5,565 nt of DNA, taken from positions 1 to 5,565 of the forward strand of contig JACPBU010000123.1 in the NCBI GenBank assembly GCA_016180165.1, read 5' to 3'. A program made the translations under genes and the position numbers. Below, piece by piece: positions 1-4,419 of this stretch; position 1 is the stretch's first letter; every line of letters starts with the position of its first letter. The stretch is from Candidatus Woesearchaeota archaeon. Lineage in GTDB: Archaea > Nanobdellota > Nanobdellia > Woesearchaeales > JACPBV01. Below the pieces are notes generated by a model that was given only the letters and a program-made list of their open reading frames with translations, searched no databases and was not told the origin of the DNA.

Positions 1-489
1 ACCGGGCAAACAGGAAATCAATGCATCCTTCCGGGGATGGAAGTGGTCAAGAAAAGAGATGTCTGCTTAGACAATCCAGATACAGAACAATGCGCGCTGG
101 TGAGCAGCATCAGCAGCCATTATACTTACACCGACATTCTCAACATTACCGACTCAGAGTCCGCAATTGAAGGAGTTCCATTGACATTCCTCTATGCCAT
201 CGAAAACAGGGCTCCCGCAATTGGTTTTGTTCCAGAGCAGAAATTCCCAGCCGACACGGAATACTTCCTTACTTTTATTGCAAGAGACCCCGATGAAGAC
301 ACTCTCACCTACACATTAGATGAGGATTATGATGAGCTTTCTTATGCATATACTGCAGATCAGGATGGCAATGGTGTCTTTACTGATGAGGGTGGCGCCT
401 CTTCTGGTGATTATAGCCTTAAGATCCGTGTCACGGACGATGAAGGCTTGTTTGACGAGCAGGAATTCAATTTGAAGATTGAGGATTAG
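1..489 (+). CDS. C-terminal fragment of a large secreted or surface protein with a cadherin/Ig-like domain (5' end outside window)
   Basis: The reading frame is open from base 1 to the TAG at 487-489, giving 162 residues, so the gene begins upstream. The ATG at 37 is probably internal. Fragment residues 69-162 look like a cadherin/PKD-type beta-sandwich repeat: an entry motif NRAPAIGF, a DPDEDTLTYT calcium-site-like acidic stretch, and the closing pattern GDYSLKIRVTDDEGLFDEQEF. Such repeats usually build stalks or adhesive modules outside the cell. Three cysteines sit at fragment residues 8, 22 and 31, ahead of the domain, and may form disulfides. The chain is very acidic. No membrane anchor or sortase-like tail is present at the C terminus, which ends directly after the last predicted strand. 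The domain class is fairly sure from the repeat grammar; ligand and exact function cannot be read from this fragment. Confidence 0.8.
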   Translation, partial: TGQTGNQCILPGMEVVKKRDVCLDNPDTEQCALVSSISSHYTYTDILNITDSESAIEGVPLTFLYAIENRAPAIGFVPEQKFPADTEYFLTFIARDPDEDTLTYTLDEDYDELSYAYTADQDGNGVFTDEGGASSGDYSLKIRVTDDEGLFDEQEFNLKIED

Positions 490-545
490 GGAGAAGGAAA
501 ACAAAAGGGGTCGTTATCGAACTCTCCCCCTAAGGGCACCAGATT

Positions 546-594
546 TATAGTAAATCACCGAAATTCTCGAAAATCCAAAAGGTGATTTACTATA
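546..594. repeat. Inverted repeat A1 (14-bp perfect arms, 21-nt spacer)
   Basis: Arms are TATAGTAAATCACC (546-559) and its exact reverse complement (581-594). One base separates it from a second inverted repeat (A2). It lies between the surface-protein gene and the secG promoter. It could be a protein-binding site, an RNA hairpin in the 3' UTR of the upstream gene, or part of a small mobile element. A similar pair occurs at 4303-4392. Confidence 0.85.
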
Positions 595-595
595 C

Positions 596-637
596 TAGAA
601 AATCTCGCAATATTTCGATAATTAACGAGATTTGCTA
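596..637. repeat. Inverted repeat A2 (12-bp arms with one mismatch, 18-nt spacer)
   Basis: Arms are TAGAAAATCTCG (596-607) and CGAGATTTGCTA (626-637), complementary at 11 of 12 positions. It follows A1 after one base and ends 12 bp before the TATA box of secG, so a protein bound here could affect that promoter. Confidence 0.75.
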
Positions 638-649
638 TTAATCAAAACT

Positions 650-657
650 TATTTAAA
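650..657 (+). promoter_or_regulatory. TATA box of the secG-nac transcript (leaderless)
   Basis: TATTTAAA is centred 26 bp before the secG ATG at 680, the spacing expected when transcription starts at or next to the start codon. The bases TTATTTAAACCTCA here recur before the gene at 1511. Confidence 0.75.
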
Positions 658-679
658 CCTCACCTTCTTTCCAGCCCCT

Positions 680-856
680 ATGGCGCAGGACAGGATCACG
701 ATGCCCTCAGGGATGGGCGGCATTGTGCGTTATTTCGATGAATACAAAAGCTCGATTGAATTTAAGCCCGGGCACGTCATGGTGATGTGCGGCACAGTCA
801 TCGTTCTGATGTTCTTTCTATATGCATACGGCAATAGGCTTTTGGGGTTGGCATAG
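680..856 (+). CDS. secG: Preprotein translocase subunit Sec61beta (archaeal SecG)
   Basis: This is a 58-residue single-pass membrane protein, the small third subunit of the SecYE channel that moves proteins across or into the membrane. The family signature is visible at residues 8-30: MPSGMGGIVRYFDEY followed by FKPGHVMVM. In the archaeal family this is a P-S-x-x-G-L/I-V-R-Y-F-D-E block before a single C-terminal helix, here about residues 32-51. Length matches the usual 50-60 residues. I chose the ATG at 680 rather than the in-frame ATG at 632, because the TATA box at 650-657 lies downstream of 632 and sits 26 bp before 680, which implies a leaderless message. The gene ends two bases before nac, so both are probably cotranscribed, joining the export channel with a nascent-chain chaperone. 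Confidence 0.9.
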   Translation: MAQDRITMPSGMGGIVRYFDEYKSSIEFKPGHVMVMCGTVIVLMFFLYAYGNRLLGLA

Positions 857-858
857 CT

Positions 859-1239
859 ATGTTTCCAGGCATGGACAGGAGAATGATGCAGCAGGCTATG
901 AAAAAGCTTGGCATGCAGCAGGAGGAGATTCCCGCAACCCAGGTGATTATCAGGCTGCTGGATAAAGACCTTATCATCAGCAATCCCCAGGTGGCAAAAG
1001 TTACCGCAATGGGCCAGGAGACTTTTCAGGTCGTCGGAGAGGTTGAAGAGCATGCCTCAGACGGTGTCTCAGAAGAAGCCCCTGCTGCCCCCGAAGAAGC
1101 CTCCGCCATCTCCGAAGAAGATATTGCTGTGGTGCAGGAGCAGGCCAAAGCAGGCCGGCAAGCTGCTATGGGTGCGCTGCAGAAGCATAATGGCGATTTG
1201 GCAGCGGCAATCGTTGAATTGCAGGGCGCTCACAAATAA
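859..1239 (+). CDS. nac: Nascent polypeptide-associated complex protein (archaeal alpha-NAC with UBA domain)
   Basis: The protein (126 residues) has the archaeal NAC layout. It opens with a methionine-rich, basic amphipathic segment (MFPGMDRRMMQQAMKKLGM). A NAC beta-barrel domain follows at about residues 22-62, with the hallmark run DLIISNPQVAKVTAMGQETFQVVG. A Glu/Ala/Pro linker spans residues 63-83, and a UBA domain about 84-122, with ISEEDIAVVQEQAKAGRQAA and the closing NGDLAAAIVEL. Archaeal NAC forms homodimers at the ribosome exit site and contacts emerging chains. The linker is unusually long in simple Glu-Glu-Ala/Pro units and is encoded by near-repetitive GAAGAAGCC triplets. The start lies two bases after the secG stop. 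Only a weak G-rich element precedes it, so translation is probably coupled to secG. Confidence 0.95.
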   Translation: MFPGMDRRMMQQAMKKLGMQQEEIPATQVIIRLLDKDLIISNPQVAKVTAMGQETFQVVGEVEEHASDGVSEEAPAAPEEASAISEEDIAVVQEQAKAGRQAAMGALQKHNGDLAAAIVELQGAHK

Positions 1240-1350
1240 TTGGGGGCTTTGGACAGCCATGATTTTGTGCGGATGCAAAGCGGCTCTAAGGGATTTGGCT
1301 GTTTTAATACATTCAAAGTCTTCAATACATCATCTCATTATGCGCCGGGA

Positions 1351-1370
1351 TTTTAGAAATTTCCCTAAAA
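1351..1370. repeat. Small hairpin in the nac downstream region
   Basis: TTTTAG (1351-1356) can pair with CTAAAA (1365-1370). It is the first of three consecutive hairpins in the 270-bp gap between nac and the next gene. No tRNA or credible gene was seen in 1240-1478. Confidence 0.35.
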
Positions 1371-1373
1371 CTA

Positions 1374-1393
1374 CTGCGGGCTAAAGCCCGCAG
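1374..1393. repeat. Perfect GC-rich palindrome (REP-like hairpin)
   Basis: CTGCGGGC and GCCCGCAG form an 8-bp perfect stem around a TAAA loop. It is strikingly GC-rich in an AT-rich spacer. Short palindromes of the form GCGGGC-N4-GCCCGC are common as dispersed REP-type elements in environmental genomes. It could also act as a 3' hairpin protecting or ending the secG-nac message, with TTCTTTCC following. Confidence 0.7.
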
Positions 1394-1423
1394 GGTTCTT
1401 TCCTATCCCGAGCCTAAAAACCT

Positions 1424-1439
1424 ATTTGCAGGGGCAAAT
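1424..1439. repeat. Small hairpin downstream of the REP-like palindrome
   Basis: ATTTGC and GCAAAT flank an AGGG loop. It is the third hairpin in this spacer and lies 40 bp before the next TATA box. The stem is only 6 bp, so chance is possible. Confidence 0.35.
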
Positions 1440-1479
1440 CCCTCCTAATTTATCCAAATCTGCCCAAGAATAAGAAAAT

Positions 1480-1487
1480 TATTTAAA
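1480..1487 (+). promoter_or_regulatory. TATA box of the 1511-2471 gene pair (leaderless)
   Basis: TATTTAAA is centred 27 bp before the ATG at 1511. The 14 bases TTATTTAAACCTCA are identical to those at the secG promoter, covering the TATA box and the bases after it. Confidence 0.75.
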
Positions 1488-1510
1488 CCTCAGTCCCTAT
1501 CGGCATCAAG

Positions 1511-2032
1511 ATGGATGTTATTGCTAAGTTGCAGGCAGAATCTGCAAAGAGGATGAATATCGCTGACCACATGTTTTCAGTCACATACCCCATGGTGAAA
1601 GACCCTAAGCTTCTGATGACTGTCCTTGATAATATGTTTCTTGCCTTTACTCATGCCATGCAGGCTCTGCTTGCCTATGAGCGCACCTTCAAGAGGGTCC
1701 CCCCATATCAGGATACCTTTGTTTCTCAGTTCAATGCGTTTAAGGCAAAAGTCATGCCGAGGTATGCCCTCGATGCAAAGATCATCTCTTCCATGCAGGA
1801 GGTTCGTGAGATCCTCACTCAGCACAAAAAAAGCACAGTAGAATTTATCAAGGATGATACCCTTGCCATCTGCTCAGAAAACTACCGCACCCAGACAACC
1901 ATTTCCTCATCGAAGATAAGGGAATCTCTTGCCGGTGCAAAAAGATTTATAGGTGCAATAGATACCATTATTATGCAGCAGAAGGAACTATTCGAGAAAG
2001 AGGCAAAAGGTGCACATGGAAGAGTCATTTGA
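1511..2032 (+). CDS. Helical protein of unknown function, DPANN-type, first of an overlapping pair
   Basis: The 173-residue soluble protein is predicted almost wholly alpha-helical, with no signal peptide or membrane segment. Helix 1 runs about residues 3-27, ending in MFSVTYPMVKD. Helix 2 (32-57) contains LDNMFLAFTHAMQALLAYE. RVPPYQDTF follows, then helices at about 70-105. The stretch HKKSTVEFIKDDTLAICSENYR (105-126) looks like a short conserved core before a C-terminal helical region (131-165). I recognise the general look (TYPLVKDPKLL, FKRVPPYQD, EHKKSPVEF) from uncharacterised archaeal proteins but cannot name the family. R99 and H105 form an R-x5-H spacing like the HEPN ribonuclease motif; that is weak evidence only. 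The start fits a leaderless transcript. The next gene overlaps its 3' end by 17 bp and has a similar helix arrangement, so both products probably act together. Confidence 0.8.
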   Translation: MDVIAKLQAESAKRMNIADHMFSVTYPMVKDPKLLMTVLDNMFLAFTHAMQALLAYERTFKRVPPYQDTFVSQFNAFKAKVMPRYALDAKIISSMQEVREILTQHKKSTVEFIKDDTLAICSENYRTQTTISSSKIRESLAGAKRFIGAIDTIIMQQKELFEKEAKGAHGRVI

Positions 2033-2471
2033 AAGCGCGTTGGATGAAGTGAAGAGGGCTGAGCACCTCTACTATGTAAGCCTGAAATACACGAGGACAG
2101 TTGATGTGATTAAGAGCACCCTGGAAAGGCTTTCGAATGCATTAGAGTTCATGTTTATCACCCTCTTGCTCTATGCCAAAAAGAAAAAAAAGGTGAAGGA
2201 AATACCCGAAAGCCCCATCCTGAAGGTCAAAGAGCTGGAGAAAGGCAATTGGTTTCCGGAGATGGATGTGAACAGCCACATCCAGCTTTACTATCTCATG
2301 AGGAAAGTGCTAAGGTCGCCTTTCGGCAGGCTTGAGGAATACCGGAGGCATGTCACCATGGTCGCGAAGACCGACGAAGGCGAGAAGCGCATTGACATCG
2401 ATGTCTGCGGCGAATATTACCAAAAAGTCTTTGAATTCCTCAAGCTGGTAAAAGCCCAGATACAGCAATAA
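2016..2471 (+). CDS. Helical protein of unknown function, second of the overlapping pair
   Basis: The 151-residue soluble protein is mainly alpha-helical and resembles its upstream neighbour in layout. Helix 1 is about residues 5-27 (LDEVKRAEHLYYVSLKYT). A long amphipathic helix spans 30-54 (LERLSNALEFMFITLLLYA). A lysine patch KKKKK follows (55-59), then a linker, a helix near 86-101, a basic turn EYRRHVTMVAKTDEG (108-122) and a final helix (132-149). LEEYRRHVTMVAKTDE lines up without gaps against LTQHKKSTVEFIKDDT of the neighbour, suggesting the two are distant paralogues. R105 and H112 form R-x6-H, again HEPN-like but unproven. The start could be GTG at 2010; I chose the ATG at 2016, with AGGTG (2008-2012) as a possible ribosome site inside the upstream gene. 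The overlap indicates translational coupling. Confidence 0.8.
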   Translation: MEESFESALDEVKRAEHLYYVSLKYTRTVDVIKSTLERLSNALEFMFITLLLYAKKKKKVKEIPESPILKVKELEKGNWFPEMDVNSHIQLYYLMRKVLRSPFGRLEEYRRHVTMVAKTDEGEKRIDIDVCGEYYQKVFEFLKLVKAQIQQ

Positions 2472-2508
2472 GCCATTGTGGTTGGCAATACAAGCCCTAT
2501 AGCAGCCG

Positions 2509-2518
2509 ATTCAAACCC
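2509..2518 (+). promoter_or_regulatory. Possible degenerate TATA box before the membrane protein gene
   Basis: ATTCAAACCC lies with its centre 26 bp before the ATG at 2539. It differs from the ATTTAAACCT of the secG and 1511 promoters at two positions. The 67-bp gap could therefore hold a separate leaderless promoter, although readthrough from 1511 is equally possible. Confidence 0.35.
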
Positions 2519-2538
2519 TTACCTCCGACGCTCCGACG

Positions 2539-3054
2539 ATGCCAAAAACTGACTACGAGACCCTCCTCAGGACAGGGTTCAGGAAGAAAGGCCACCATGC
2601 CCTTGCAGCAATAGCTCATCAGGACAATGAGCCCATGTTCAGGTACATGGACGAGCTGCTCTACTGGATTCTGCTTATCATCGCCATCGTCGGCAACCTT
2701 ATCATCTCCATCATCCTGATTCCTTTCCTCCTTTCGTTTAAGAATATCCCTCTTTATTTCACCGTCATGCTCATGGCCATGCTCTTCGGCTATCTTTTTG
2801 ACCTCCTGCTGCGGGACGTCCAAAGCACAGGCAGGCAGTATGTGGTGCCATGGCTCTTCATCCCGACGATAGCTGTCATCGACATGTATTACATGGTGAC
2901 TTTTGCCAACTTCATCACAACCTCATTAAACCTTCCTGCCAGGATCCACAACCCATTCGCATTAAGCTTTGTTTATGTCATAGCATTCAGCCTTCCCTAT
3001 GCCGTCCATAATCTCCTTCTCAGCCAGGAAAAACAAATGCCGGCGGTGGCCTGA
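2539..3054 (+). CDS. Four-helix integral membrane protein of unknown function
   Basis: The 171-residue protein has a hydrophilic N terminus (1-38) with a basic patch RTGFRKKGHH. Four hydrophobic segments follow at about residues 40-66, 70-90, 102-127 and 139-162. The first contains LLIIAIVGNLIISIILIPFLL, the third begins after GRQYVVPW and carries IDMYYM, and the last is FALSFVYVIAFSLPYAVHNLL. A short polar tail QEKQMPAVA ends the chain. No catalytic motif or transporter signature is visible and I do not recognise the family. Its stop TGA (3052-3054) directly abuts the ATG of the next gene, a pilin-like membrane protein, so the two are almost certainly translated from one message. A role in membrane assembly of that product is possible but is only inferred from position. 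Confidence 0.75.
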   Translation: MPKTDYETLLRTGFRKKGHHALAAIAHQDNEPMFRYMDELLYWILLIIAIVGNLIISIILIPFLLSFKNIPLYFTVMLMAMLFGYLFDLLLRDVQSTGRQYVVPWLFIPTIAVIDMYYMVTFANFITTSLNLPARIHNPFALSFVYVIAFSLPYAVHNLLLSQEKQMPAVA

Positions 3055-3345
3055 ATGAAGCAAAAAAACTTTTTGAGAGTAAGCCTTAGTTCATCTAAAG
3101 GCGGGAAAAAACGTGCCCAGGGAATGCCCCTTAACATAATCATCATCGCTCTTATTGTCCTCGTTGTTTTAGTAGTTATCTGGCTTATCTTCTCCGGCAA
3201 GATGAAAGACTTTGGCATTAACTTAGTCAGCGAAAAAAGCAAGCAGGACAAGTTTGTGAAAGACGAACTGCCCAAGGCGTTTGGATTTCCTCCAGATACA
3301 AAGGCTGTTCCACCAGCAGCCGCCCCCCCCCAGCCAACCAAATAG
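3055..3345 (+). CDS. Pilin-like small membrane protein 1 (class III-type N terminus)
   Basis: The 96-residue protein starts with a long basic leader (1-23) ending in KKRAQGMPLN, then one hydrophobic helix IIIIALIVLVVLVVIWLIF (about 28-46) and the conserved exit SGKM. The remaining half is hydrophilic and ends in a Pro/Ala tail (AVPPAAAPPQPTK). Basic residues followed by A/G-Q, a short polar stretch and a hydrophobic helix match archaeal class III (type IV pilin-like) signal peptides. Those are cut by an EppA/PibD-type peptidase before the helix, which then packs into a filament core. The usual Glu near +5 is not obvious, so processing is uncertain. Three related genes lie downstream (3658, 3944, 4420). 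The start abuts the upstream stop, with GGTGG at 3045-3049 as ribosome site. Nine consecutive C at 3323-3331 lie in the tail. Confidence 0.75.
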   Translation: MKQKNFLRVSLSSSKGGKKRAQGMPLNIIIIALIVLVVLVVIWLIFSGKMKDFGINLVSEKSKQDKFVKDELPKAFGFPPDTKAVPPAAAPPQPTK

Positions 3346-3436
3346 TATAGATATAGGTGGCTGATAAGACATAACTTCAGAGGCATTCAAAAGGACAACC
3401 CTCTCCCCGTCTGCGCCAGTAGCAGTGTTTTTGCTC

Positions 3437-3588
3437 GAAAATCCCAACAGCATCGGCGAGGCGAGGGCGGGACCGCCCTCCGTGCCGAAGGCAACGGAAG
3501 CTTTTTTCCCCCCTGCGGGGTGCCCGAGCATGGCAAAATTTTCTCAGCAAAAATTTTGACAGTCGAGCCCTTCGTTGTTGGGATTTTC
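3437..3588. repeat. 152-nt unit closed by 13-bp inverted repeats, with internal hairpins (structured RNA or small mobile element)
   Basis: GAAAATCCCAACA (3437-3449) is the exact reverse complement of 3576-3588. Between the arms lie further stems: GAGGGCGG/CCGCCCTC (3463-3480), CCGTGCC against GGCAACGG (3480-3497, one bulge) and CAAAATTTT/AAAATTTTG (3534-3558). The interior is clearly more GC-rich than the flanks. It fills most of the 312-bp gene-free stretch 3346-3657. No clear direct repeat flanks it, so insertion is not proven. It does not match RNase P RNA, SRP RNA or tRNA by eye. The adjoining 3346-3436 shows nothing I can name. Confidence 0.6.
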
Positions 3589-3620
3589 TAATGCTGCCAA
3601 ATTCAGGCTTTCCACCCAAA

Positions 3621-3628
3621 TATTTAAA
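3621..3628 (+). promoter_or_regulatory. TATA box of the duplicated pilin-like genes
   Basis: TATTTAAA, within the AT-rich AAATATTTAAATAT, is centred 33 bp before the ATG at 3658. This predicts a very short leader of roughly 6-8 nt and no Shine-Dalgarno site, consistent with none being visible. Confidence 0.7.
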
Positions 3629-3657
3629 TATCCCCTCATATAAAAAACACCATCACT

Positions 3658-3963
3658 ATGAAAAACCCATTAAAACCCAAAAGAGGCGAAGCATTGCCAT
3701 TGAACGTCATCATCATCGCCCTCATTGTCCTTGTCGTTCTTGTCGTTATTTGGCTGATATTCACAGGAAGAATTGGAGTGTTTTCCACCGGAATCAAAAA
3801 CGCTGAAACAAACTTCCCCGCTACTGAAGCTGATATCACTGGAATTCCAGTTAACCCAATTGCAGCCGCAAAAAAAACTGGTGTAATATTCCCCTTCATC
3901 CCATTTTTTAGCTTAAAAGGAATCAAAAGGAGGCTGAAGTTCTATGAAAATCTTTTCCCATAA
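3658..3963 (+). CDS. Pilin-like small membrane protein 2
   Basis: The 101-residue protein has a short basic leader (MKNPLKPKRG), then EALPLNV and the hydrophobic helix IIIALIVLVVLVVIWLIF (about 18-35), closed by TGRIGVF. Residues 10-42 are identical to residues 12-44 of the next gene. The polar part contains ITGIPVNP (60-67), matched loosely by VNPSTGDITGA in the neighbour. FPFIPFF (78-84) is shared exactly and is followed by a basic stretch KGIKRRLK. KRG before EALPL fits a class III-type cleavage site, with Glu right after Gly, although the usual spacing differs. The shared C-terminal FPFIPFF-plus-basic block may be a second membrane-contact or sorting element. The gene overlaps the next by 20 bp. 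The last residues (FYENLFP) lie over that gene's start and have no counterpart in it. Confidence 0.75.
   Translation: MKNPLKPKRGEALPLNVIIIALIVLVVLVVIWLIFTGRIGVFSTGIKNAETNFPATEADITGIPVNPIAAAKKTGVIFPFIPFFSLKGIKRRLKFYENLFP
3928..3933 (+). promoter_or_regulatory. Strong Shine-Dalgarno site for pilin-like gene 3
   Basis: AGGAGG lies 10 bp before the ATG at 3944, inside the coding region of the upstream gene. It supports the overlapping start and internal initiation on a shared message. Confidence 0.65.
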
Positions 3964-4231
3964 GCCATTGAAGAAAGGCGAAGCGTTGCCGTTGAACGTC
4001 ATCATCATTGCCCTGATTGTTCTTGTTGTCCTTGTAGTTATCTGGCTGATTTTTACCGGGAGGATTGGTGTATTTGGAAAGACTACTAAAGCGGGAGAAG
4101 AAACCATTAAAGCTATTGGAGTGAATCCTTCAACGGGAGATATAACTGGTGCCACTGCTCCAAAACCATCGCTCCTCTTCCCATTCATTCCCTTCTTTGC
4201 ACGCAAAAAGAAGCTGTTCTTTTCATCATAA
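3944..4231 (+). CDS. Pilin-like small membrane protein 3 (tandem duplicate of protein 2)
   Basis: The 95-residue protein has the leader MKIFSHKPLKKG, EALPLNV, a hydrophobic helix at about residues 20-37 and TGRIGVF, the same block as its upstream neighbour. The C-terminal part holds VNPSTGDITGA, then PSLLFPFIPFF (75-85) and a basic end ARKKKLFFSS. Residues 12-44 equal residues 10-42 of protein 2, yet 16 of these 33 codons differ, all silently. The two genes therefore come from an old duplication kept under strong selection for the helix, while the exposed part has changed in length and sequence. Start choice rests on AGGAGG at 3928-3933 and a 20-bp overlap with the upstream gene. Class III-type processing after KKG is likely but not certain. 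Confidence 0.75.
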   Translation: MKIFSHKPLKKGEALPLNVIIIALIVLVVLVVIWLIFTGRIGVFGKTTKAGEETIKAIGVNPSTGDITGATAPKPSLLFPFIPFFARKKKLFFSS

Positions 4232-4257
4232 AGGGTAATTTTGCACCCATCGAAAGG

Positions 4258-4265
4258 TTTAAATA
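4258..4265 (+). promoter_or_regulatory. TATA box for pilin-like gene 4
   Basis: TTTAAATA is preceded by CGAAAGG, a possible BRE. It predicts a start of transcription near 4287-4290, and so a leader of about 130 nt that would contain both inverted repeats at 4303-4392. Another weaker AT-rich site just before the gene cannot be excluded. Confidence 0.55.
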
Positions 4266-4269
4266 CTGC

Positions 4270-4304
4270 CTGTTATAGTTAAGTTCCTAATCACTCTGTT
4301 ATAG
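4270..4304. repeat. Direct repeat of CTGTTATAG
   Basis: CTGTTATAG occurs at 4270-4278 and again at 4296-4304, 26 bp apart. The second copy runs into the left arm of inverted repeat B1. The first copy resembles the same outer arm sequence (TATAGT-AA) but has no matching right arm. Confidence 0.55.
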
Positions 4305-4346
4305 CAAAAGACACAAATTTTTCAGCCACTTGATATGTCTTTTGCT
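4303..4346. repeat. Inverted repeat B1 (11-bp perfect arms, 22-nt spacer)
   Basis: Arms are AGCAAAAGACA (4303-4313) and TGTCTTTTGCT (4336-4346). It is followed after three bases by B2. The bases to the right, TTTGCTTATTAAT, are nearly the same as TTTGCTATTAAT at the end of A2. Confidence 0.8.
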
Positions 4347-4349
4347 TAT

Positions 4350-4392
4350 TAATAACGGACAACTCTTGCTCAATTGATATTGTCCGTTATTA
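4350..4392. repeat. Inverted repeat B2 (13-bp perfect arms, 17-nt spacer)
   Basis: Arms are TAATAACGGACAA (4350-4362) and TTGTCCGTTATTA (4380-4392). It ends 15 bp before the ribosome site of pilin-like gene 4. If transcribed, B1 and B2 would form two hairpins in the leader. Confidence 0.85.
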
Positions 4393-4407
4393 CAATAAAT
4401 GATGGAA

Positions 4408-4413
4408 GAGGTG
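4408..4413 (+). promoter_or_regulatory. Shine-Dalgarno site deciding the start of pilin-like gene 4
   Basis: GAGGTG matches the archaeal anti-Shine-Dalgarno and lies 6 bp before the ATG at 4420. This argues for that start and against the in-frame ATG at 4399, which lies upstream of the site. Confidence 0.7.
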
Positions 4414-4419
4414 TATCCG

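Noticed and set aside
546..637. Remnant CRISPR array
   Set aside because: The repeats are inverted with differing arm sequences, only two units occur together, and no identical direct repeats or cas genes are present.
632..679. Upstream ATG of secG, adding 16 residues
   Set aside because: The TATA box lies inside this extension, and the added residues are absent from the Sec61beta family.
1043..1384. Plus-strand frame of 113 residues, Lys/Pro-rich
   Set aside because: It is a frame-shifted reading of the repetitive NAC linker and runs through the REP-like hairpin.
1240..1478. tRNA or other standard RNA gene in the gap after nac
   Set aside because: No cloverleaf, T-loop sequence or other standard RNA signature could be found; only three small hairpins are visible.
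3223..3531. Minus-strand reading frame of 102 residues across the GC-rich foldable unit
   Set aside because: It overlaps the pilin-like gene 1 tail and the inverted-repeat unit, has no promoter on that strand and shows no domain. The open frame is explained by the GC-rich palindromes.
3591..3806. Plus-strand frame of 71 residues, His/Arg-rich
   Set aside because: It is out of frame with the clear pilin-like gene at 3658 and spans its TATA box.
4399..4419. Earlier ATG codons for pilin-like gene 4
   Set aside because: The Shine-Dalgarno site at 4408-4413 lies downstream of them and fits only the ATG at 4420.
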